The notes under the pieces: generated by a model | What the model was told of the DNA's origin: nothing | What the model saw: only the letters and a program-made list of their open reading frames with translations | The model's database searches: none | In this document: positions 26,214-35,622 of the stretch, piece by piece | How the letters are laid out: each line of letters opens with the position of its first letter | How positions within the stretch are numbered: the stretch's first letter is position 1 | Assembly: GCF_008041945.1 (NCBI RefSeq) | Contig: NZ_VKAD01000001.1 | Coordinates: 124,001-188,000 of the forward strand | DNA: 64,000 bases | Direction: 5' to 3' | From: Reinekea thalattae | Lineage (GTDB): Bacteria > Pseudomonadota > Gammaproteobacteria > Pseudomonadales > Natronospirillaceae | Made by a program: the position numbers and the translations under genes

Positions 26214-27107
26214 GTGACGCTAGATTCACTATTTGAAAATTTTTTGACACAACAGGCGCTGCCAAGCAGCTATAAAAAGATAGCGGAGCAGCACTTTATT
26301 CCGCTGGCACAACGCATTTATGAACAGGCGATGGCTTCCGAGCAGCCGATTATTGTCGGCATTAATGGTTGCCAAGGTTCGGGTAAATCGACGGTCACCG
26401 ACTTATTAACGCTGCTACTAAACGAATACCACGCTTGCCCAGCCATGGGTATGTCGATCGACGATTTCTATCTCACCCAACAACAACGAAACCAGCTGGC
26501 TGAGCAAGTACATCCCTTGTTTGCGACTCGAGGCGTACCCGGTACGCACAATACTGAGTTGATGCACGAAACGCTGAATCGATTAAAAAACAGTCAGCTT
26601 CCAGTGCAAATTCCTAAATTTAATAAAGCGATTGATAATCCTTATCCTCAAGCGCAGTGGCCGTTAGTTGAACAACCCGTTAAGGTGATTTTGTTCGAAG
26701 GCTGGTGTGTTGCAGCCATGCCACAAGCAGACTCCGAGCTGGTTGAGCCGGTTAATAAGCTTGAACGTGAAGAAGATCCAAAAGCCATTTGGCGCGGCTA
26801 TGCTAATAAAAAATTAGCTGAAGAATATCAACAGCTGTTTTCTTTAATCGATCGAATTGTTATGTTGAAGGCACCGGGTTTTCACACCGTGCAGGCTTGG
26901 CGCTTACAGCAAGAACATAAATTGCGTGACCGAGTGACAAAAGAAAAGGGCGACAGCAGTGCGGTGATGAGCGATGAACAGGTTGAGCGTTTTATTCAGC
27001 ATTATCAGCGAGTAACGCAGAACTGTTTTAATCAGTTGCCGGAAAAAGCAGACGAATTATTTTTAATGGATGAACAACGACAAATTCAGCAAAGTGTTTG
27101 TCGATGA
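26214..27107 (+). CDS. P-loop D-glycerate kinase family protein
   Basis: 297 residues from the GTG at 26214, chosen because AAGGGA lies six bases upstream; an ATG-like start at 26178 has none. Walker A is 'GINGCQGSGKST' and 'MGMSIDDFYL' carries the Walker-B-like acidic pair typical of the GLYK/YghG-like glycerate 3-kinase family ('ATRGVPGTHN' is also diagnostic). It phosphorylates D-glycerate with ATP. The next three genes make and break glucosylglycerate, so the kinase probably recovers the glycerate released by the phosphorylase, or returns it to 3-phosphoglycerate for synthesis. Confidence 0.85.
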   Translation: MTLDSLFENFLTQQALPSSYKKIAEQHFIPLAQRIYEQAMASEQPIIVGINGCQGSGKSTVTDLLTLLLNEYHACPAMGMSIDDFYLTQQQRNQLAEQVHPLFATRGVPGTHNTELMHETLNRLKNSQLPVQIPKFNKAIDNPYPQAQWPLVEQPVKVILFEGWCVAAMPQADSELVEPVNKLEREEDPKAIWRGYANKKLAEEYQQLFSLIDRIVMLKAPGFHTVQAWRLQQEHKLRDRVTKEKGDSSAVMSDEQVERFIQHYQRVTQNCFNQLPEKADELFLMDEQRQIQQSVCR

Positions 27108-27201
27108 TGCTAATACTTAATAGGCAACGACTCATTCACTATTGCAGCAGGGTGTTTAAATAATAACGATGATAAATGGCGCATAATATGAGAACAACCT
27201 T

Positions 27202-28053
27202 ATGAATTATGTTGTCTATACCGACCTTGACGGTACGTTGCTAGACCACGATAGCTATTCTTATCAGGCGGCTTTACCAGCGCTGGCTCGATTGGTTGAT
27301 CTTGATATTCCAGTAGTGCCGGTTACCAGTAAAACAAGAGCTGAGCTGGAACCCTTGTGTACAGAACTAAAGCTGCAAACTCCTTTTATTGTTGAAAATG
27401 GCGCTGCCGTTTTTTTGCCAAAAAACTATGCGGTTGAAACAGAAGAGCAACAATCTGAGGCCGGTGTTGAACTATCGTCTTGTGGCTGCTATTGGGTAAA
27501 GGCATTTGCGCCGAGTATGCCTTATTGGTTGCAGTTGATTGAACAACTACAGCAGTTACAGCCGAATACTTTTGTTGCCATGCACAGTATGAGTGTGGCA
27601 GAAATGGTAGAACTGACTTCTCTTTCTACCGTTGCAGCTGAGCGAGCATTAACACGCGAATACAGCGACCCATTGCATTGGTTCGGTAATGATGAACAGT
27701 TACAGCAGTTGAGCGATTACTGCGCTCAACAGGATGTGCAGGTGGTTAAAGGCGGGCGCTTTGTGCATCTACTAAAAGACACCGATAAAGGCATGGCATT
27801 GCGCTGGTTAAATGATTATTTATCTGAATTTATGCAACAGGCCGACCTAGAAAGTATTGCCTTAGGTGACGGTGAAAACGATCTGTCGATGTTGCGCCAA
27901 GCCGACATTGCGGTGCAAGTAAGGTCGCCGGTGCATGAATTTCCAGAATTAGAAAAAACAGCACTCTATCGAACTGAAAGGTTTGGTCCGGAAGGCTGGG
28001 CTGAAGCAATAACAAAAATTTTAAACTCATCAGCTAAGCAGTCTTATAGCTGA
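27202..28053 (+). CDS. Glucosyl-/mannosyl-3-phosphoglycerate phosphatase (HAD, MPGP family)
   Basis: 283 residues. HAD motif I 'YTDLDGTLLDHDSY', motif II 'PVTSKTRAELEPL', lysine motif 'LLKDTDKGMAL' and motif IV 'ALGDGENDLSML' are all present, in the order of the Cof-type MpgP subfamily. It dephosphorylates hexosyl-3-phosphoglycerate to hexosylglycerate, a compatible solute. The GT81-type synthase follows by 62 bp and makes its substrate; the GH13_18 partner suggests the sugar is glucose, not mannose. Confidence 0.86.
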   Translation: MNYVVYTDLDGTLLDHDSYSYQAALPALARLVDLDIPVVPVTSKTRAELEPLCTELKLQTPFIVENGAAVFLPKNYAVETEEQQSEAGVELSSCGCYWVKAFAPSMPYWLQLIEQLQQLQPNTFVAMHSMSVAEMVELTSLSTVAAERALTREYSDPLHWFGNDEQLQQLSDYCAQQDVQVVKGGRFVHLLKDTDKGMALRWLNDYLSEFMQQADLESIALGDGENDLSMLRQADIAVQVRSPVHEFPELEKTALYRTERFGPEGWAEAITKILNSSAKQSYS

Positions 28054-28115
28054 ACTATTAAAACGACCTATTAAAACGATTAATAGAAAAACTTTACCGT
28101 TGACCGAGGGCTATC

Positions 28116-29348
28116 ATGGCGGACTTTCATCAAAATGGAATTATTACCACGCTGCATAATTTGTCTCATCGCAGCATCGAAGATTTGGAGTATGACCTAC
28201 AGCATTTTTCTCATTTTCGTCCTATGGGTCTTATTTTACCGTCGCTGTTTTCAGAACTAGAAGGCGATGCGTTACCTAAAATTGTTAATCAACTGAAAGA
28301 GGTTTCTTACCTTTCAGAAATCGTCATTGGCCTTGATCGAGCCGATCGCGAGCAATACTTTCACGCCTGCGAATTCTTTTCGGAGTTGCCACAGCATCAC
28401 CGCATTCTTTGGAATGAAGGTCCAAGGCTGCAAGCGCTCGACAAAGAACTCGGAGAGCTTGGTGTTTCACCAAAAGAGTTAGGCAAAGGCCGTAATGTTT
28501 GGTATTGCATGGGCTACACATTGGCGACTGGGCGTTCGGAGTCTATTGCATTACACGACTGCGATATTGTCACTTACGACAGAGGCCTGTTAGCGCGCCT
28601 GCTTTACCCGGTAGCGCATCCGCAATTTAACTATGAATTCTGTAAAGGCTATTACGCCCGAGTTGCCGACGGGAAAATGAATGGCCGTGTTTCGCGTCTA
28701 TTGGTGACGCCGTTGATCCGAGCGTTAAAGCGTACTTTAGGGCCGAATGAATATTTGGATTTTATGGACAGTTTCCGTTATCCGTTGGCGGGTGAATTTT
28801 CATTCCGTAAAGACGTGCTAACTGATATTCGTATTCCGAGTGACTGGGGTTTAGAGATTGGTGTGCTTTCGGAAGTTTATCGTAACTACGCCAATAACCG
28901 ATTGTGCCAAGTAGATATTGCCGACACCTACGATCATAAACATCAGGATTTAAGCTTAAACGATGCCGAAGCGGGTCTGTCTAAAATGTCGATCGATATC
29001 AACAAAGCATTGTTTAGAAAGCTGGCGACTTACGGACAAACCTTTACCAGTGAAACCTTCCGCTCACTTAAAGCAACGTACTTCCGTATCGCGTTAGACT
29101 TTGTTGAAACCTATAACAACGATGCAAAAATGAACGGTCTGGTTCTGGACACTCACAGTGAAGAAAAAGCCATTGAAATGTTTGCTCAAAATATAATGAC
29201 AGCAGGGCAACGCTTCTTAGAAGCACCAATGGAGCGTCCATTTATTCCGAGTTGGAACCGAGTGGTCAGTGCTATGCCAGATGTATTTGACCGGTTAATA
29301 CAGGCGGTAGAAGATGATAGAGCTGAGTTTTTATCGCAAAAAGGTTAA
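28116..29348 (+). CDS. Glucosyl-3-phosphoglycerate synthase (GT81-type glycosyltransferase)
   Basis: 410 residues. 'RPMGLILPSLFSELEGDALPKIVNQLKEVSYLSEIVIGLDRAD' is the nucleotide-sugar fold start, 'ALHDCDIVTYDRGLLARLLYPV' contains the metal-binding D-x-D equivalent, and 'AGEFSFRKDVLTDIRIPSDWGLEIGVLSEVYRN' is the conserved acceptor-side block of GpgS/MpgS enzymes. It joins a hexose from a nucleotide sugar to 3-phosphoglycerate. It lies between the phosphatase and the phosphorylase. No signal or membrane helix: cytoplasmic. The donor (UDP/ADP-glucose or GDP-mannose) is inferred from context only. Confidence 0.86.
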   Translation: MADFHQNGIITTLHNLSHRSIEDLEYDLQHFSHFRPMGLILPSLFSELEGDALPKIVNQLKEVSYLSEIVIGLDRADREQYFHACEFFSELPQHHRILWNEGPRLQALDKELGELGVSPKELGKGRNVWYCMGYTLATGRSESIALHDCDIVTYDRGLLARLLYPVAHPQFNYEFCKGYYARVADGKMNGRVSRLLVTPLIRALKRTLGPNEYLDFMDSFRYPLAGEFSFRKDVLTDIRIPSDWGLEIGVLSEVYRNYANNRLCQVDIADTYDHKHQDLSLNDAEAGLSKMSIDINKALFRKLATYGQTFTSETFRSLKATYFRIALDFVETYNNDAKMNGLVLDTHSEEKAIEMFAQNIMTAGQRFLEAPMERPFIPSWNRVVSAMPDVFDRLIQAVEDDRAEFLSQKG

Positions 29349-29424
29349 CCGCCGTACAGGGAAAATACATTCGGCAATATAAAGCGACGTTGCGTTAAGG
29401 CGCTTCTTTAAAGAGTGAATATTT

Positions 29425-31194
29425 ATGAACGATGTCATTGAAAAGTTATCGGTAACTTTACAGAACCAGTTGGATGTGATTTATAAGGATGTCGAACTAA
29501 CCACTAGCTATGAAACTATCGTTAGCCAGTTGTTAGAAATTATGCGCCTCAACGAGTTTGCTCATGAGCCTAAACCCTTTACTAACCACTGGAGCGAAAA
29601 GGATTCTATCCTGATCACCTATGGTGACAGCATTGAGTTAAAGGATGGCCAAAAGGTTGTCGAGCCGCCATTAAAAACCTTGCATCAATTTTTGGCTGGG
29701 CCGTTAAAAGAGGCCTTTAACTCGGTGCATATTTTGCCTTTTTATCCTTATAGCTCGGACGATGGCTTTGCCGTTATTAACTATTCGCAAGTTAATGAAT
29801 CGTTGGGTGATTGGAAAGACATCAACGCCATTGCCTACGATTTCAGACTGATGTCAGACCTGGTTATTAACCATTGCTCCAGCCGCAGTATGTGGTTTGA
29901 TCAGTTTATTCATAACGAAGCGCCGGGTAACCAGTTTTTTAAAACTGCCGACCCAGACGCGGATGTTAGCGCTGTTGTTCGGCCACGTGTATCACCGCTA
30001 TTGAGAGAAACTCAAACCGCTGACGGCACTAAATATGTTTGGTGTACCTTTAGCCATGATCAGGTCGATTTCGACTTTGGTAATCCTGATGTGTTGCTCG
30101 AATTTGTACGTATTATTCGTTTGTATTTAGATGAAGGCGTGCGTATTTTCCGGCTCGATGCGGTAGCGTTTTTATGGAAACAGCTGGGCACTTCATGCAT
30201 AAATTTACCGCAAACACATGAAGTCATTCGTCTGTTACGAACTCTAATAGAATATGCCTGTTCGGACTGCATTATCATTACCGAAACCAATATCCCAAAT
30301 AAAGAAAACCTGACTTATTTTGGTAACGTCAACGAAGCGCATGCGATCTATAACTTTTCTTTGCCGCCGCTGTTGGTCAATACATTGGTGACAGGTGATT
30401 GTACGCATTTAAAACAATGGTTAATGACCATGCCACCTTGCCAAGACGGTACTGCCTATTTTAATTTCATTGCCTCGCACGATGGCATAGGCTTGCGCCC
30501 AGCTGAAGGTTTACTGGACGAAAAAGAAATTAATAATCTGGTCAATACCATGATGAACTTTGGTGGGCGTGTTTCGATGCGTACACTGGATGATGGTTCT
30601 TCAAAGCCTTATGAAATTAACATAGCGCTTTACGATGCTTTGCAAGGTACCGAGAACGGCCCCGATAAATGGAATTTTGAACGCTTTACCTGTGCACATG
30701 AAATTATGTTCTCGCTAGAGGGCATTCCGGGTGTCTACATCCATAGCATGTTAGGCACGCAAAACGATTACGCGCGCCTTGAGCACACCAATCATAATCG
30801 CCATATTAATCGCCATCGTTGGGATTTAAATGCTTTGCAGGCTGAACTGGCCGAAGAAAAATCACACCATGCTCGTGTTTATAAGCGCTTAACGGAGCTG
30901 TTGGTTATCCGTAAGGAGCAAAAAGCTTTTCATCCCAATGCTACTCAGTTTACCTTGCAGTTAGGTTCTCAGCTGTTTGGTGTTTGGCGGCAGAGTATTG
31001 ATCGCAAGCAGAGTATTTTTTGCATCAGTAATGTGACGGATGAGCCGGTGAGCCTGATGCTCAGTGCCATTAATTTGATTAGCACCAACGATTGGGCCGA
31101 TCTTATCAGCGGTACAGCGGTAGATGATATTGCCGGTGAAATTTTGCTCAGCCCCTATCAAACCGTTTGGCTAAGCAACCAAGTCGCCAGCTAA
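29425..31194 (+). CDS. GH13_18 glycoside phosphorylase, probably glucosylglycerate phosphorylase
   Basis: 589 residues. This is the sucrose-phosphorylase-type GH13 fold: the nucleophile Asp is in '[13 protein letters not shown]', the acid/base Glu in '[14 protein letters not shown]', and the third Asp in '[17 protein letters not shown]'. Subfamily GH13_18 includes sucrose, sucrose-6-phosphate and glucosylglycerate phosphorylases. Gene context with the glycerate kinase and the glucosyl-phosphoglycerate synthase/phosphatase points to glucosylglycerate, which would yield glucose 1-phosphate and D-glycerate. A strong terminator follows, closing the cluster. Confidence 0.87.
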   Translation: MNDVIEKLSVTLQNQLDVIYKDVELTTSYETIVSQLLEIMRLNEFAHEPKPFTNHWSEKDSILITYGDSIELKDGQKVVEPPLKTLHQFLAGPLKEAFNSVHILPFYPYSSDDGFAVINYSQVNESLGDWKDINAIAYDFRLMSDLVINHCSSRSMWFDQFIHNEAPGNQFFKTADPDADVSAVVRPRVSPLLRETQTADGTKYVWCTFSHDQVDFDFGNPDVLLEFVRIIRLYLDEGVRIFRLDAVAFLWKQLGTSCINLPQTHEVIRLLRTLIEYACSDCIIITETNIPNKENLTYFGNVNEAHAIYNFSLPPLLVNTLVTGDCTHLKQWLMTMPPCQDGTAYFNFIASHDGIGLRPAEGLLDEKEINNLVNTMMNFGGRVSMRTLDDGSSKPYEINIALYDALQGTENGPDKWNFERFTCAHEIMFSLEGIPGVYIHSMLGTQNDYARLEHTNHNRHINRHRWDLNALQAELAEEKSHHARVYKRLTELLVIRKEQKAFHPNATQFTLQLGSQLFGVWRQSIDRKQSIFCISNVTDEPVSLMLSAINLISTNDWADLISGTAVDDIAGEILLSPYQTVWLSNQVAS

Positions 31195-31214
31195 TTACTG
31201 AGGCGCAAAAAAAT

Positions 31215-31248
31215 AAACCGGACAGCCGTTTCGACTGTCCGGTTTTTT
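31215..31248 (+). terminator. Terminator of the glucosylglycerate cluster
   Basis: An 11-bp perfect stem AAACCGGACAG / CTGTCCGGTTT with a nine-base loop, followed by T residues. Confidence 0.93.
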
Positions 31249-31300
31249 AATGCTCGTTAGGAGCTGCTTTCGGTTTAATACAATGAGGGTTTCGTTTAGC

Positions 31301-32263
31301 TTAGGCCAGATCTGAATGAACGTTACCAACGAGTGAGGTCACAGTCTGGTTACGGCCTTGAGTCTTGGCTTGATACATGGCGTCGTCGGCGCGCTCAACC
31401 AATTCAGGCCAATCAGATTCACCATCGTAATGGGCGATGCCAAAACTTGCGGTTATGCGGCGCTCTTTGTCAGGCAGAAATGCTGTTTTAGCAATTGCCA
31501 CACGGATACGTTCAGAAACGACCTGCGCTAGCGATGCGGTAGAGTTTGATAGGCAGATTAAAAATTCTTCACCGCCCCAACGGAAACAAGCATCACAACC
31601 ACGAATAGTGGTTTGAATAATTTGCGCCACGGTTCTTAATACAGAGTCACCAACTAGGTGGCCGTAACGGTCGTTAATGGCTTTAAAATGATCGATGTCG
31701 ACAACCACAATACTCATCGACTGGTCGCTATGACGGCGGGCACGTTCAATTTCTCGCGTTAAAGCAACCGACATGGCACCACGATTACTAAGCCCAGTTA
31801 GCGGGTCAATCATTGCCGTGGTCATGGCTTCTTGGTATTTGAGTGCGTTTTTAATCGGGAAAATCACCACATCCATGATCGATTCAATGGTGGAAAGCTC
31901 TTTTTCGCTAAAACGACGGCTGCGGGTAAAGATGATTTCACCGTAGTTAATTTTGCTCATGCTGAGCTGGTAACTGCAGCGGTGTTTTTGGCTACGGCCT
32001 GCGGCAGTTTCAATGCTAGGTTGCTTGCAACGGTAATTGATCCCTGAAACATTGACGATCTTATTGAGATGTCGGTAAAGGATGTTGATCAGCTGATCGA
32101 CTTCTAAAGTTGTCTGCAATTGGCTAGAAAGCTGGAATCTAAAATCTTTTAGATCTTCAGCCGTTAACGATTCAAGTGATATTGGTTGCACCTCTGCCAT
32201 CTTCGGAGTCGAAGAGCCCGATTTTGAGGTACCAAAATTGATTTGAGTGAATCCGTTAGCCAT
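31301..32263 (-). CDS. GGDEF-domain diguanylate cyclase
   Basis: 320 residues. The C-terminal domain (about 150-310) has 'DPLTGLSNRGAMSVAL', 'VVDIDHFKAINDRYGHLVGDSVL' and the active-site 'FRWGGEEFLIC', so it is expected to make cyclic di-GMP. The N-terminal 145 residues resemble a degenerate GAF-type sensor with no membrane helix, so the enzyme is cytoplasmic. No RxxD-type inhibitory site is obvious five residues before GGEEF. It faces the glucosylglycerate cluster convergently and seems monocistronic. Confidence 0.9.
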   Translation of the reverse strand: MANGFTQINFGTSKSGSSTPKMAEVQPISLESLTAEDLKDFRFQLSSQLQTTLEVDQLINILYRHLNKIVNVSGINYRCKQPSIETAAGRSQKHRCSYQLSMSKINYGEIIFTRSRRFSEKELSTIESIMDVVIFPIKNALKYQEAMTTAMIDPLTGLSNRGAMSVALTREIERARRHSDQSMSIVVVDIDHFKAINDRYGHLVGDSVLRTVAQIIQTTIRGCDACFRWGGEEFLICLSNSTASLAQVVSERIRVAIAKTAFLPDKERRITASFGIAHYDGESDWPELVERADDAMYQAKTQGRNQTVTSLVGNVHSDLA

Positions 32264-32351
32264 GGAGTTACCAGTTATTTAATATTAATGAACGCTAATT
32301 AAGCGATAACTGTGCCAATGACGGTAAGTCCTTTTAATATCAATGACTTAC

Positions 32352-32385
32352 GGAGATTTTAAGGGCTTTAAGGGCTTTAAGGCGA
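32352..32385. repeat. Short tandem repeat upstream of the diguanylate cyclase
   Basis: TTTAAGGGC occurs three times in tandem (the last copy partial) in the 229-bp spacer between the GGDEF gene and yciK. Confidence 0.75.
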
Positions 32386-32492
32386 AGGTTTTTTCCGCTT
32401 AGCGGCAATCATATGCCGGAATTCCGTCATATGTTGCGAGTCTACAAGGTGGGTGACTTATTCTTGGCGGCTAAGTCTGACAGGTGAACAGT

Positions 32493-33260
32493 TTAAAGAT
32501 AGTCGTAAGCGTCTAGCGATAAGCCATGGCAGTGATCAGACTGTTCGGACATTAAATAGCGGTACAGCGGCATGTGCTGTTTAGCGCTGGGCAGTGTTTC
32601 GGGGGCTTCTTGTGGGAAGGCGCTGGCGCGCATCTGAGTGCGAGTACCGCCGGGATTGACGGCAAATACTTTAACGCTTGAGCTGTCTTTAACTTCATCT
32701 GCCAGCGTTTGCATCAAGCCTTCGGTGGCGAATTTAGACACAGCATAGGCGCCCCAAGTTGCCCGACCCTTACGACCGACACCAGAGCTGGTAAAAACAA
32801 TGCGACCCGCATCGGCGGTTTCGAGTAATGGTAAGAGCGCTTGAGTGAGGTAAAAGCAGCTGTTGAGATTGGTGTTGATGACATCGAGCCACTGTTGCGC
32901 GGGGTAATCTGCAATGGTGGTTTTGCTGCCAAGAATCGAGGCGTTAAATAGCACGCCATCGAGCCGGCCATATTCCTGTTGAATGGCCTGTGCCATTTCT
33001 AGTGCGATATCTGGGTTGAGAGTATTCAGATCGTATGGGAACAGCGTTGGTCGAGTATCTGTAGTCGCTTCTATCTCGTCGTAGATGGCTTCGAGCTTGT
33101 CTTGCGAACGAGCAATAAGCACCACGTGCGCGCCTTGGCGTGCAAATTCTAACGCTGCCTCTTTACCAATGCCGTCGCTGGCACCGGTAATTAAAATTAC
33201 TTTGTCGGTTAACAGGTTTGCGTTGACGGCATTAACTTGAGCTTTGCTCGGTGCGCTCAT
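32493..33260 (-). CDS. yciK: YciK-family short-chain oxidoreductase
   Basis: 255 residues. 'ILITGASDGIGKEAALEFARQGAHVVLIAR' is the NAD(P)-binding TGxxxGIG motif, and 'WGAYAVSKFA' holds the catalytic Tyr-x3-Lys. 'LDGVLFNASILGSKTTIADY' marks the YciK subfamily. Substrate unknown. Its ATG overlaps the ubiG stop by 4 bp (ATGA), so translation is coupled. In Pseudomonas a mupP phosphatase gene lies between ubiG and yciK; it is absent here. Confidence 0.92.
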   Translation of the reverse strand: MSAPSKAQVNAVNANLLTDKVILITGASDGIGKEAALEFARQGAHVVLIARSQDKLEAIYDEIEATTDTRPTLFPYDLNTLNPDIALEMAQAIQQEYGRLDGVLFNASILGSKTTIADYPAQQWLDVINTNLNSCFYLTQALLPLLETADAGRIVFTSSGVGRKGRATWGAYAVSKFATEGLMQTLADEVKDSSSVKVFAVNPGGTRTQMRASAFPQEAPETLPSAKQHMPLYRYLMSEQSDHCHGLSLDAYDYL

Positions 33261-34000
33261 GATGCCGTCGCTTCGTTGCTGCTCGCTTGTTTCTCAGTTG
33301 CCATCAGGTAATTCACCGAAACATCATCGGTTAGTTTAAAGCCTTTGCTAATGGGGTTGTATTGCATGCCCGCTAGGTTGAGTGTTTTTAAGCTAGCGTT
33401 TCTGGCGAATTGGGTGAGTTCCGAGGGCTTAATAAACTTTTTAAACTCATGCGTGCCTTTCGGTAACAGCTTTAATACATATTCTGCCCCTGCAATGGCA
33501 AACAACCAGGATTTAGGGTTGCGATTAATAGTCGAGAAAAATGCTTTACCACCGGGTTTTAGCAAGCGCTCACAGGCGTGCACAATTTGCTGCGGCTCGG
33601 GTACGTGCTCCAGCATTTCCATGCAGGTAATAACATCGAATTGGCCGGGTGCTTCATCTGCCAGCTGTTCGGCGGTCATTTGTCGGTATTCAATGTTTTC
33701 CACACCCTCGTCTAGGGCGTGCAGTTTGGCGACCTGTAATGGCGTATCGGTCATATCGATACCCAAGACCTGTGCGCCTCGTTTGGCTAGGGTTTCGCTT
33801 AAAATGCCGCCACCGCAACCGATGTCGAGCACCTTGAGGCCAGCGACATTGATGTAGCTGTCGATGTAACTCATGCGCAGCGGGTTAAGGTCGTGTAGCG
33901 GTTTAAAGTCGGAATCCGGATCCCACCAACGGCTGGCAAGCGCTTCAAACTTCGCAATTTCTTCTGGATCTACGTTATTAGTTGCACCTAGCTTTGCCAC
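33257..34000 (-). CDS. ubiG: Ubiquinone biosynthesis O-methyltransferase
   Basis: 247 residues starting at GTG, with CGGAGA upstream. The family signature 'NNVDPEEIAKFEALASRWWDPDSDFKPLHDLNPLRMSYID' and the SAM-binding loop 'VLDIGCGGGILSETLAKRGAQVLGIDM' are both clear. UbiG carries out both O-methylations of ubiquinone synthesis at the membrane surface. It sits between the deaminase gene and yciK in the order seen near gyrA in Pseudomonas. Confidence 0.96.
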   Translation of the reverse strand: MAKLGATNNVDPEEIAKFEALASRWWDPDSDFKPLHDLNPLRMSYIDSYINVAGLKVLDIGCGGGILSETLAKRGAQVLGIDMTDTPLQVAKLHALDEGVENIEYRQMTAEQLADEAPGQFDVITCMEMLEHVPEPQQIVHACERLLKPGGKAFFSTINRNPKSWLFAIAGAEYVLKLLPKGTHEFKKFIKPSELTQFARNASLKTLNLAGMQYNPISKGFKLTDDVSVNYLMATEKQASSNEATAS

Positions 34001-34081
34001 TGTGAATCTCCGTTTTAAATCAAAGCCGGCCTGTTGGCCGGCGGGTTTTGCTTATGTTGGCAATATTGCTTATCGACGATC

Positions 34082-35395
34082 TTAGCCGCGAATTTTCTTT
34101 TGCCATTGCTGCGCGTTTTCAATTACCGCGGCCTTATCAATGGTGGTCAGTTCACGGTCGTTGAGCAACTGCTTGCCATCAACCCAGACGTGCTTGATTT
34201 GGTCACGTGTTGAAGCGTAAACAATGTGCGATACCGGGTCGTAAATTGGCTGTGACTCTAAGTCGTCCAATGCGATAGAGGCTATATCTGCGCGTTTGCC
34301 GACTTCTAGGCTGCCAATTTCTTTATCCCAATCTAAGGCGATAGCGCCGTTAATCGTTGCCATTGCAAGCGCTTCATAGGCTGGCAATGCAACAGCACTT
34401 TGAGCCACTGGCTTGGCGATCATCGCTGCGGTACGCATTTCGCCTAGCATGTCTAGGTCGTTATTACTGGCTGCGCCATCGGTTCCTAGGGCGACGTTAA
34501 TGCCGCGTTTTTGCAGCTTGTCGACAGGGCAAAAACCACTGGCCAGCTTTAGGTTGGACTCAGGGCAATGCAGAACGTGAGCGCCAGCTTCGGCGATGTC
34601 ATCGATATCTTCATCGCTTAAGGCCGTCATGTGTACAGCTTGGAACTTGTCGTTTAACAAGCCAATGTTTTTAAGGCGACGAATCGGGCGGTTGCCGCGC
34701 TCATCCAATTGGCCTTGTACTTCAACTTCGGTCTCATGTACGTGCATCTGTACCGGTACGCCAAGTTGCTCAGATAATTCTTTAATGCGAATTAACGGCT
34801 CGTCAGAGCAGGTGTACGGCGCATGAGGACCAAAAATTACTTTAATTTTGTCGTTGTCTTTATATTTACCGATTAATTCCGCAATTAGATCAATATGCTC
34901 GTCTGGCGTTTGTGCCCAGTTGGTTGGGAAGTCCAGAATCGGTGGGCACAATTGTGCTCGCATGCCGCTTTCGATGGCAGCGCGTGCGGCAGCATCGGCA
35001 AAGAAGTAGTTGTCAGAGAATGTCGTGGTACCGGAACGAATCATTTCGGCAGCGGCAAGTAGGGTGCCGTCCTTAACAAATTCGTCGCTGACCCATTTGC
35101 CTTCGGCAGGCCACATGTGGTCGTTTAGCCAAGTCATCAGCTCAAGATCGTCAGCCATGCCACGGAATAGTGACATCGCGCAGTGGCCGTGAGTATTTAC
35201 AAAACCAGGAATCAGCGCTTGGCCTTCTAGGTTTAGAGTGTTTGCGGCGCTGTACTGGCTGCTGGCTTGATCACTTGGCAGAATGTCGATAATTTTGCCG
35301 TCCAAGATGGCGACGCTGTGGTGTTCTAGTACATCTCTTTGCTTGTTAACCGGAATAACCCAGCGGGCGTTAATAAGAGTGTCGATCGTTTGCAT
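34082..35395 (-). CDS. mtaD: TRZ/ATZ-family amidohydrolase (5'-methylthioadenosine/S-adenosylhomocysteine deaminase-like)
   Basis: 437 residues. Metal and catalytic motifs of the cytosine-deaminase-like amidohydrolases are present: 'GFVNTHGHCAMSLFRGMADDLELMTWL', 'VQMHVHETEVEVQ', 'HCPESNLKLASGF' and 'VALGTDGAASNNDLDMLGEM'. Family members deaminate S-adenosylhomocysteine, 5'-methylthioadenosine or adenosine. The homologue holds the same place beside ubiG and gyrA in Pseudomonas; the usual mtnA neighbour is missing. Divergent from gyrA, with a 227-bp shared upstream region. The symbol is by family resemblance. Confidence 0.85.
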   Translation of the reverse strand: MQTIDTLINARWVIPVNKQRDVLEHHSVAILDGKIIDILPSDQASSQYSAANTLNLEGQALIPGFVNTHGHCAMSLFRGMADDLELMTWLNDHMWPAEGKWVSDEFVKDGTLLAAAEMIRSGTTTFSDNYFFADAAARAAIESGMRAQLCPPILDFPTNWAQTPDEHIDLIAELIGKYKDNDKIKVIFGPHAPYTCSDEPLIRIKELSEQLGVPVQMHVHETEVEVQGQLDERGNRPIRRLKNIGLLNDKFQAVHMTALSDEDIDDIAEAGAHVLHCPESNLKLASGFCPVDKLQKRGINVALGTDGAASNNDLDMLGEMRTAAMIAKPVAQSAVALPAYEALAMATINGAIALDWDKEIGSLEVGKRADIASIALDDLESQPIYDPVSHIVYASTRDQIKHVWVDGKQLLNDRELTTIDKAAVIENAQQWQKKIRG

Positions 35396-35622
35396 AGGTT
35401 TTATCCTGCTAGCGTTGAAGGGAAGTTAAATTGTCTAAAGCGCGTATGCTAGTCAAAACGTCGGCTAATCTCCAGTTTGTCAGCGAATAGATCGCCAATT
35501 TCCTGTCTATCTCATTGATTTGTGGTATTATTTCTAGCTTTGTTGGGCTCGAATACTGATGCCCGGTAACACGGTGAGCCAGTTAGGCTGGCAGTGCCAA
35601 TTAGAAAGGATAGTGATACCTC

